Part shown: positions 54,538-61,272 of the stretch, piece by piece
Numbering within the stretch: the first letter of the stretch is position 1
Layout: each line of letters opens with the position of its first letter
From: Pseudotabrizicola formosa
GTDB taxonomy: Bacteria; Pseudomonadota; Alphaproteobacteria; Rhodobacterales; Rhodobacteraceae
Assembly: GCF_002900965.1 (NCBI RefSeq)
Contig: NZ_PJOM01000002.1
Location: 186,001-250,000, forward strand
Direction of reading: 5' to 3'
DNA: 64,000 nt
The notes under the pieces: model-generated
The model's database searches: none
What the model was told of the DNA's origin: nothing
The model's input: the letters and a program-made list of their open reading frames with translations, nothing else
Program-made: the position numbers and the translations under genes

Positions 54538-55914
54538 ATGGACGGCTACAGCAGCAATGATATCTCAGACGTGGTCGAGGCCGACCGCGCCCATGTCTGG
54601 CACCATCTGAGCCAGCACAAACCCTATGAAAACGTCGATCCGCGCGTCATCGTCGAAGGCAAGGGCATGCGGGTCTGGGATGCGCGCGGCAAGGAGCATC
54701 TGGATGCGGTCTCCGGCGGGGTCTGGACCGTGAACGTGGGCTATGGCCGGACCAGCATTGCCAACGCTGTGCGCGATCAGCTGATCAAGATGAACTACTT
54801 CGCCGGGGCCGCAGGGTCAGTGCCCGGCGCGCGTTTCGCCCAGAGACTGATCGAAAAGATGCCGGGACTGTCGCGCGTCTATTATTCGAACTCGGGCTCA
54901 GAGGCGAATGAGAAGGTGTACAAGATGGTGCGCCAGATCGCGCACAAACATCATGGCGGCAAGAAATGGAAGATCCTGTACCGGGAGCGCGATTACCACG
55001 GCACCACCATCGGCACGCTTGCCACCAGCGGGCAGGCGCAGCGGGCGGCGCAATACGGGCCATACCCCGATGGCTTTGTGATGGTGCCGCATTGTCTGGA
55101 ATACCGGGCGCAATGGGATGTTGCGAATTACGGCGAACGCGCGGCGCAAGCCATTGAAGAGGTGATCCTGCGCGAAGGCCCCGATACCGTGGGCTGTCTG
55201 GTGCTGGAACCGGTGACGGCGGGGGGCGGCGTGATCGTGCCACCGGCGGGATATTGGGAGAAGGTGCAGGAGATCTGCGCCAAATATGATATCCTGCTGC
55301 ACATCGACGAGGTGGTCTGCGGTGTGGGCCGGACCGGCACATGGTTCGGCTATCAGCATTACGGCATCAAACCCGATTTCGTGACCATGGCGAAGGGCGT
55401 CGCCTCGGGCTATGCCGCGATTTCCTGCACGGTGACGACGGAAGCGGTGTTCGAGCTGTTCAAGGACGACCCCACCGATACCATGAGCTATTTCCGCGAT
55501 ATCAGCACCTTTGGCGGCTGCACCGCTGGCCCGGCGGCGGCGCTGGAGAACATGCGGATCATCGAGGATGAGGGGCTGTTGGACAACACGACCGCCATGG
55601 GCGCGCGGCTGATGGCCAACCTGCACGCGTTGATGGACAAGCACGCGGTCATCGGCGATGTCCGCGGCAAGGGCCTGTTCTGCGGCGCGGAACTGGTGGC
55701 GGACCGGGGCACGAAAGAGGCGCTGGATGAAAAACGCGTGCAGGCGGTGGTGGCCGATTGCATGGCGCAGGGCGTGATCATCGGGGCCACCAACCGCTCG
55801 GTCCCGGGGCTGAACAATACGCTGTGCCTGTCGCCCGCACTGATCGCCACGCCCGATGATATTGACCAGATCACCGATGCCATCGATCAGGCCTTGACGC
55901 GGGTCTGCGGCTGA
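54538..55914 (+). CDS. tpa: Taurine-pyruvate aminotransferase
   Basis: A 458-residue class III PLP aminotransferase that converts taurine and pyruvate to sulfoacetaldehyde and alanine. YYSNSGSEANEKVYKMVRQ and RDYHGTTIGTLATSG are the cofactor-binding segments. HIDEVVCGVGRTGTWFGYQHYGI contains the PLP-contact Asp. TMAKGVASGYAAISC has the Schiff-base Lys. The ATG at 54538 follows AAAGGTAG. It is divergent from tauABC and preceded by TauR-type repeats, so it is probably activated by TauR with taurine. A terminator follows at 55935. Confidence 0.95.
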   Translation: MDGYSSNDISDVVEADRAHVWHHLSQHKPYENVDPRVIVEGKGMRVWDARGKEHLDAVSGGVWTVNVGYGRTSIANAVRDQLIKMNYFAGAAGSVPGARFAQRLIEKMPGLSRVYYSNSGSEANEKVYKMVRQIAHKHHGGKKWKILYRERDYHGTTIGTLATSGQAQRAAQYGPYPDGFVMVPHCLEYRAQWDVANYGERAAQAIEEVILREGPDTVGCLVLEPVTAGGGVIVPPAGYWEKVQEICAKYDILLHIDEVVCGVGRTGTWFGYQHYGIKPDFVTMAKGVASGYAAISCTVTTEAVFELFKDDPTDTMSYFRDISTFGGCTAGPAAALENMRIIEDEGLLDNTTAMGARLMANLHALMDKHAVIGDVRGKGLFCGAELVADRGTKEALDEKRVQAVVADCMAQGVIIGATNRSVPGLNNTLCLSPALIATPDDIDQITDAIDQALTRVCG

Positions 55915-55934
55915 GGCGTTTCGAGGAAACTGAC

Positions 55935-55970
55935 TCCTCTGCCCCGCAAAGGGGCAGAGGATTCTCTTTC
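55935..55970 (+). terminator. Terminator after tpa
   Basis: TCCTCTGCCCC (55935-55945) pairs with GGGGCAGAGGA (55951-55961), loop GCAAA, then TTCTCTTTC. Confidence 0.85.
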
Positions 55971-55987
55971 ATGGCGTCGTCACGTGC

Positions 55988-56030
55988 CGCTCCTCCTCCG
56001 CAAGGGCCTCCGGCGGGAGTATTTGGGAAA
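55988..56030. repeat. Intergenic repeat of a second type (CCTCCGGCGGGAGTATTTGGG)
   Basis: CCTCCGGCGGGAG is a palindrome-like core followed by TATTTGGGAAAGC. Sequences of this form recur between genes in many Rhodobacterales genomes in my recollection; only this copy is clear in the window. It lies in the 190-bp gap before tauR. Confidence 0.35.
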
Positions 56031-56102
56031 GCTGCAAATGCAGCGGGCTTGACCTTTGGGCGGGCGCGGGTTTTCTGGTCTTACACCTGATAAGGCCAGA
56101 TC

Positions 56103-57608
56103 ATGCCCATTCCTGCCGAAGCCTTCTTTCTGCCGCCCGGAACGGCGGGCACCCTGCAAAGCCGGATCCGGTCGATGGTGGTGCAAGGCGTGCTGGCGGG
56201 GCGGCTGCGGCCCGGGGACAAGATGCCCTCGTCACGCGGGCTGGCGCTGCATCTGGGCGTCAGCCGGATCACCGTGACCCTTGCCTATGCCGATCTGGTG
56301 TCCTCCGACTATCTGTCGGCGCGCGGTCGGTCAGGGTATTATGTCTCTGACACGGCGCCGCGCGCGCCGGAGTTTCCCTCTGCGCCTGCGCGGGATGAAG
56401 GGGTGGATTTTGCTGCCCTGACCGGCGCGCGCTACTCAAAGCTGGCGCGGCTGGCCAAGCCCGAGGATTGGGAGCGTTATCCGTTCCCCTTCATTTACGG
56501 GCAGGCAGACCCGGCGTTGTTCGACCATCAGAACTGGCGCAGCTGTGCGTTGCGCGCGCTGGGGCGGCGCGATTTCACGGCCTTGACCTCGGATTACTAC
56601 GAGCGTGATGATCCGATGCTGATCGAACAGGTGTTGCGCAGCATTCTGCCGCGCCGGGGGATTGCCGCGCGCGCGGATGAAGTTTTGCTGACCATGGGGG
56701 CACAAAACGCGCTGTGGATCGCGGCGCAGGTGCTTTTGGGGCCCGGCAAGCGCGCGGTGACGGAAAACCCCGGCTATCCTGGCCTGCGCGCCATTCTGGA
56801 CCCGTCGGGGACGGAAGTGCTGGCGGTGGATGTGGATGAGGGGGGCTTGCCGCCCGAACGGGTGCCACCGGGGGTGGATGTGGTGTTCACCACCGCCTCG
56901 CATCAGTGCCCGACCAATGCCACCATGCCGGTGGCGCGGCGGGTGGCTTTGCTGGAGGCGGCGTCACGGCAGGGGTTCGTAATTGTCGAGGATGATTATG
57001 AGTTTGAGATGTCCTATCTCAAACCCGTGGCTCCGGCGCTGAAGTCATTGGATCGTGACGGACGCGTGATCTATGCCGGGTCATTTTCCAAATCGATCTT
57101 TCCGGGGCTGCGGCTGGGCTATCTGGTGGCCTCGCCTTCTTTCATCGCCGAGGCACGTGCCCTGCGCGCCATGGTGCTGCGCCATCCGCCAGGGCATATC
57201 CAGCGCACGGTGGCGTATTTTCTGGCCGACGGGCACTATGATGCGCTGATCAACCGGATGCGGGTGGCGTTCCGGCGCAGGCGTCAGGTGATGGAGGAGG
57301 CGCTGGCCGATCAGGGGCTGAGCATGGCCGGTCAGGGCGGCTTTGGCGGGTCCAGCATCTGGATGCGCGCGGGCGACGGGGTGGACTCTGAAACGCTTGC
57401 AGCACAATTGCGGGCCGAGGGCGTGTTGATCGAGCCCGGGCGGGCGTTTTTCCACCCTGACCGGGCCAGCCGTCAGCATTACCGGCTGGCCTATTCCTCT
57501 ATCGCGCCATCGCGCATTCCCGAAGGAATAGCCCGGATCGCGCAGGCTTTGGGCCGGTTGCGCCAGGCTGGCAGTCTGGACTTAAAGGCGCAGACCCTCT
57601 GGCCCTAA
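56103..57608 (+). CDS. tauR: TauR, MocR-type taurine-responsive activator
   Basis: A 501-residue MocR/GntR-family regulator. The N-terminal GntR winged helix (residues ~18-85: LQSRIRSMVVQGVLAGRLRPGDKMPSSRGLALHLGVSRITV) is fused to an aminotransferase-like domain. Residues that hold PLP include NPGYPGL, EDDYEFEMSY and GSFSKSIFPGLRLGY (Lys). In R. capsulatus TauR activates tpa and needs taurine-related signals. The gene sits between tpa and xsc. Its last 33 bases contain the direct repeats that probably control xsc, so the coding end doubles as the xsc promoter region. Start ATG at 56103 agrees with family length; the ribosome-binding site is weak. Confidence 0.93.
   Translation: MPIPAEAFFLPPGTAGTLQSRIRSMVVQGVLAGRLRPGDKMPSSRGLALHLGVSRITVTLAYADLVSSDYLSARGRSGYYVSDTAPRAPEFPSAPARDEGVDFAALTGARYSKLARLAKPEDWERYPFPFIYGQADPALFDHQNWRSCALRALGRRDFTALTSDYYERDDPMLIEQVLRSILPRRGIAARADEVLLTMGAQNALWIAAQVLLGPGKRAVTENPGYPGLRAILDPSGTEVLAVDVDEGGLPPERVPPGVDVVFTTASHQCPTNATMPVARRVALLEAASRQGFVIVEDDYEFEMSYLKPVAPALKSLDRDGRVIYAGSFSKSIFPGLRLGYLVASPSFIAEARALRAMVLRHPPGHIQRTVAYFLADGHYDALINRMRVAFRRRRQVMEEALADQGLSMAGQGGFGGSSIWMRAGDGVDSETLAAQLRAEGVLIEPGRAFFHPDRASRQHYRLAYSSIAPSRIPEGIARIAQALGRLRQAGSLDLKAQTLWP
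57576..57608 (+). promoter_or_regulatory. TauR-type direct repeats upstream of xsc, inside the end of tauR
   Basis: CTGGACTTAA (57576-57585) and CTGGCCCTAA (57599-57608), starts 23 bp apart, match the CTGGACYTAA TauR target, the second copy with one change. They lie 58-90 bp before the xsc start. The second repeat ends with the last base of the tauR stop codon. Confidence 0.85.
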
Positions 57609-57665
57609 GCTGCCTATCCCGGCCCGGCTAGACTGTGCCAAAGACCCCTTGCAGGAGCCGGACCA

Positions 57666-59438
57666 ATGCGCATGACCACCGAAGAAGCCTTTGTGAAAAC
57701 CCTGCAGCGCCACGGCATCGAACATGCCTTCGGCATCATCGGCTCGGCCTTCATGCCGATTTCTGATCTGTTCCCGCGCGCGGGCATCACCTTTTGGGAT
57801 TGCGCGCATGAGGGCAGCGGCGGGATGATGGCCGATGGCTATACCCGGGCGTCCGGCAAGATGAGCATGATGATCGCGCAAAACGGGCCGGGGATCACCA
57901 ATTTTGTGACTGCGGTGAAGACCGCCTACTGGAACCATACGCCCCTGCTGCTGGTGACACCGCAGGCCGCCAACAAGACCATCGGCATGGGCGGGTTTCA
58001 GGAAGTGGAACAGATGGCCCTGTTCAAGGACATGGTCTGCTATCAGGAAGAGGTGCGCGACCCAAGCCGCGTGGCCGAGGTGCTCAACCGCTGCATCCTG
58101 CAGGCCAAGCGGCAATCGGCCCCGGCGCAGATCAACATGCCGCGCGATTTCTGGACTCAGGTGATTGATATCGACCTGCCAGCGGTGGTGGAGTTTGAAC
58201 GTCCCGCCGGGGGGGAGGCGGCGGTGGCGCAGGCCGCCGCGTTGCTGTCCGAGGCGAAGTTTCCGGTCATCCTGAACGGCGCCGGGGTGGTGCTGGGCGG
58301 GGCCATTCCGGCCAGCATGGCGCTGGCCGAACGATTGGATGCGCCGGTCTGTGTGGGCTATCAGCACAATGATGCCTTTCCCGGGTCGCACCCGCTGTTT
58401 GCCGGGCCACTGGGGTATAATGGGTCAAAGGCTGCAATGGAGTTGATTTCGCAGGCAGATGTGGTATTCTGTCTGGGTACTCGGCTGAACCCGTTTTCAA
58501 CGCTCCCGGGATACGCGCTGGACTATTGGCCCAAAGCGGCCAGGATCATCCAAGTCGACATCAACCCGGATCGGATCGGGCTGACGAAACAGGTAACGGT
58601 CGGTATTGTCGGCGATTCCCGTAAGGTCGCCGAAGCGGTTTTGGTGCAATTGGCCATCACCGCAGGTGACCATGGGCGCACCGAACGCAAGGCAAAAATC
58701 GCACAGGTAAAATCGGCATGGGCGCAGGCGCTGTCGTCGATGGATCATGAAGAGGATGATCCGGGCACGTCATGGAATCAGCGCGCCCGCGATGCCAAGC
58801 CAGACTGGATGAGCCCGCGCATGGCCTGGCGCGCGATTCAGTCTGCGCTGCCGCGCGACGCGATCATCTCCAGCGACATCGGCAACAATTGCGCCATCGG
58901 CAACGCCTATCCGACCTTTGAACAGGGTCGCAAGTATCTGGCACCGGGTCTGTTCGGCCCCTGTGGCTATGGCTTGCCGTCGATTGTCGGGGCCAAGATT
59001 GCCTGCCCCGATGTGCCTGTGGTCGGCTTTGCGGGCGATGGGGCCTTTGGCATTGCGGTGACAGAGCTTACCGCGATTGGGCGCCCGGAATGGCCTGCGG
59101 TGACCATGGTGGTGTTTCGCAACTACCAATGGGGTGCCGAAAAGCGCAATTCAACCTTGTGGTATGACGACAACTTCGTGGGGACCGAGTTGGATGAGGG
59201 CGTCAGCTACGCCGGGATCGCGCGGGCCTGTGGCTTGCAGGGCGTGCAGGCGCGCACGATGGACGAATTGCGCGCGGCATTGACCCAAGCCCTGGCCGAT
59301 CAGAAGGCGGGAAAAACCACGCTGATCGAGGCGATGATCAATCAGGAGCTGGGCGAGCCGTTCCGCCGCGATGCGATGAAAAAGCCGGTCGAGGTGGCCG
59401 GGATTTCAGCGGCAGACATGCGGCCGCAGGTCGTATGA
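57666..59438 (+). CDS. xsc: Sulfoacetaldehyde acetyltransferase
   Basis: A 590-residue thiamine-diphosphate enzyme that converts sulfoacetaldehyde and phosphate to acetyl phosphate and sulfite. HGIEHAFGIIGSAFMPISDLFPRAGITFWDCAHEGSGGMMADGYTR contains the ThDP-activating Glu. The C-terminal VPVVGFAGDGAFGIAVTELTAIGRPEWPAVTMVVFRNYQWGAEKR contains the GDG...N ThDP/Mg motif. The GSAFM and QWGAEKRN forms separate Xsc from acetolactate synthase. GGAG precedes the ATG at 57666. Preceded by TauR repeats, it is the first gene of an overlapping set: its stop overlaps the start of tauE (ATGA). Confidence 0.96.
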   Translation: MRMTTEEAFVKTLQRHGIEHAFGIIGSAFMPISDLFPRAGITFWDCAHEGSGGMMADGYTRASGKMSMMIAQNGPGITNFVTAVKTAYWNHTPLLLVTPQAANKTIGMGGFQEVEQMALFKDMVCYQEEVRDPSRVAEVLNRCILQAKRQSAPAQINMPRDFWTQVIDIDLPAVVEFERPAGGEAAVAQAAALLSEAKFPVILNGAGVVLGGAIPASMALAERLDAPVCVGYQHNDAFPGSHPLFAGPLGYNGSKAAMELISQADVVFCLGTRLNPFSTLPGYALDYWPKAARIIQVDINPDRIGLTKQVTVGIVGDSRKVAEAVLVQLAITAGDHGRTERKAKIAQVKSAWAQALSSMDHEEDDPGTSWNQRARDAKPDWMSPRMAWRAIQSALPRDAIISSDIGNNCAIGNAYPTFEQGRKYLAPGLFGPCGYGLPSIVGAKIACPDVPVVGFAGDGAFGIAVTELTAIGRPEWPAVTMVVFRNYQWGAEKRNSTLWYDDNFVGTELDEGVSYAGIARACGLQGVQARTMDELRAALTQALADQKAGKTTLIEAMINQELGEPFRRDAMKKPVEVAGISAADMRPQVV

Positions 59439-60175
59439 TCCCCTTTGGCCTGACCGGGGCCGAGGCGGCTCTGGTCGCTGCCGGGATGGTTGTCGCAGGT
59501 TATGTGCGCGGCTATTCCGGCTTTGGCTTTGCCGCGCTGGTCATGCTGTTCGCGGCTTTGGTGACCGACCCTTTTCCTTTTGTGCCCGTGGTTATTCTGG
59601 CCGATATTCTCATGACGGTGGGTCAGGCGCGGGGGATCTGGGCGCATATTGACTGGCATCGCGTGGCCGGCCTGTTTGCGGGCTGTCTGGCGGGCGTGCC
59701 TTTGGGCGTGGCGGCAGTGGACTGGGCCGGGGCAGATCTGGGCCGGGCAGGGCTTTCGGTGTTTGTGCTGGCAATGTGCGGGCTGCTGCTGGCAGGCTGG
59801 CGCATCGGCCGGCAAGGGCATGCTGCCCATGTGGGTGTGGGCGCAGTGTCGGGGCTTGCCAACGGCATGGCAGTGGGGGGCCTGCCGGTGGCGGTGTTTT
59901 TCACTGCCGAAGGTTTGGCCCCGGCGGTATTCCGGGCGACGGTCATCGCCTATTTCACCGCGCTTGATTTGTGGTCACTGCCGGTGCTGTGGCAGGCCGG
60001 GCAGATCACCCGCGACAGTTTTGTTGCCACCGCCTTCGGATTGCCCTTCATGCTGATCGGGTTATGGTTGGGGGGGCGGCGCTTTGCCAGCACCAGCCCG
60101 CAGGACTTCCGGCGCTTTGCCATTCTGCTTCTTGCCGGATTGTCAGTGGCCGGGCTTTTGAAATCGGTGATGTGA
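59435..60175 (+). CDS. tauE: TauE/SafE-family (TSUP) probable sulfite exporter
   Basis: A 246-residue membrane protein with about eight helices of the TSUP family. Its start AALVAAGMVVAGYVRGYSGFGFAALVMLFAALVTDP carries the family motif (GFGF). The mid-protein GAVSGLANGMAVGGLPVAVFF repeats it. Beside xsc such proteins are proposed to export sulfite released from sulfonates. It overlaps xsc by four bases, and its TGA shares a base with the ackA ATG (TGATG). Co-production with Xsc would prevent sulfite toxicity, but the SoeA-type enzyme encoded after ackA gives an alternative fate. Confidence 0.87.
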   Translation: MIPFGLTGAEAALVAAGMVVAGYVRGYSGFGFAALVMLFAALVTDPFPFVPVVILADILMTVGQARGIWAHIDWHRVAGLFAGCLAGVPLGVAAVDWAGADLGRAGLSVFVLAMCGLLLAGWRIGRQGHAAHVGVGAVSGLANGMAVGGLPVAVFFTAEGLAPAVFRATVIAYFTALDLWSLPVLWQAGQITRDSFVATAFGLPFMLIGLWLGGRRFASTSPQDFRRFAILLLAGLSVAGLLKSVM

Positions 60176-61272
60176 TGCTGCTTGTGGTCAATTCGGGCTC
60201 GTCTTCGGTCAAACTGGCGGTGTTTGACGGGATGACGCTTTGCGCACAGACGCAGGTCGACCGGATCGGCAGTGGCGGGCCAGCGGATCACGGGACGGCG
60301 CTGACACTGGGGCTGGAGCGGCTTGCGGTGCCCGCGGCACGGCTGCAGGCGGCGGCCCATCGGGTGGTGCATGGCGGTGCCGCGCTGACCCAGACCTGTC
60401 GCATCACGCCAGAGGTGGAGGCGGAAATTGCAGCCTGTGCCAGTCTGGCCCCGTTGCACAACCCGCCGGCCCTATCTGGCCTCCGCGCGGTGGCGCGATT
60501 GTGGCCCGCGATGCCGCAATACGCGGCCTTCGACACGGCGTTTCACGCAACGAACCCTGATGTGGCAACGGCCTATGCCCTGCCATTGGCCGAGCGGGAC
60601 CGCGGGTTGCGGCGCTATGGGTTCCATGGCCTGTCCTACGACGCAATTGTTCGAAAAATGCAAGAAATGACTGGTAATGCCCTGCCAAAGCGCCTGCTTT
60701 CGTTCCATTTGGGCAATGGGGCCTCTGCTTGCGCCATTGCCGAAGGGCGATCGGTCGCCTCCAGCATGGGGTTTTCGCCCTTGGATGGGCTGACCATGGG
60801 AACGCGTCCCGGCAGCCTTGATCCAGCGGTTGTGCTGGATCTGGTGGCCCGGCACGGGGCAGAGCAGACCACGCAGATGCTCAATCGCGCTTCGGGTCTG
60901 GCAGCGCTGGGCGGCAGCAATGACATGCGCGCGCTGCATGCAGCAGGCACGCCGGAAGCCGCCTTTGCGATCGACCATTTCTGCTATTGGGCGGCGCGGC
61001 ATGGTGCATCGCTGTGCGCGGCGCTGGGCGGTCTGGACGCGATCACCTTTACCGGCGGGATTGGAGAGAATGACGGTATCATCCGTTCCAAAATCGTGAA
61101 CCAGCTTGCGTTTCTTGGGGCAGTGCTGGACGGTGAGGCCAATGCGCAAGGGGCCACGGCCCTGCATGCGGCGACATCGCGCGTCGCGATCTGGACAGTT
61201 CCTGCCGATGAAGAACGCCAGATTGCCATGGAAGCCGGATCCGTCATGCGGCAAGAGGAGGGGCTGGGATGA
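60175..61272 (+). CDS. ackA: Acetate kinase
   Basis: A 365-residue acetate kinase that transfers phosphate from acetyl phosphate to ADP, making ATP and acetate. N-terminal MLLVVNSGSSSVKLAVFD, RYGFHGLSYD, FHLGNGASACAIAEGRSVASSMGFSPLDGLTMGTRPGSLDP and TFTGGIGENDGIIR are all standard. The start ATG shares its first base with the tauE stop. In this position it lets the cell gain ATP directly from Xsc product; many relatives have pta here. The TGA overlaps the ATG of the molybdoenzyme gene (ATGA). Confidence 0.95.
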   Translation: MLLVVNSGSSSVKLAVFDGMTLCAQTQVDRIGSGGPADHGTALTLGLERLAVPAARLQAAAHRVVHGGAALTQTCRITPEVEAEIAACASLAPLHNPPALSGLRAVARLWPAMPQYAAFDTAFHATNPDVATAYALPLAERDRGLRRYGFHGLSYDAIVRKMQEMTGNALPKRLLSFHLGNGASACAIAEGRSVASSMGFSPLDGLTMGTRPGSLDPAVVLDLVARHGAEQTTQMLNRASGLAALGGSNDMRALHAAGTPEAAFAIDHFCYWAARHGASLCAALGGLDAITFTGGIGENDGIIRSKIVNQLAFLGAVLDGEANAQGATALHAATSRVAIWTVPADEERQIAMEAGSVMRQEEGLG

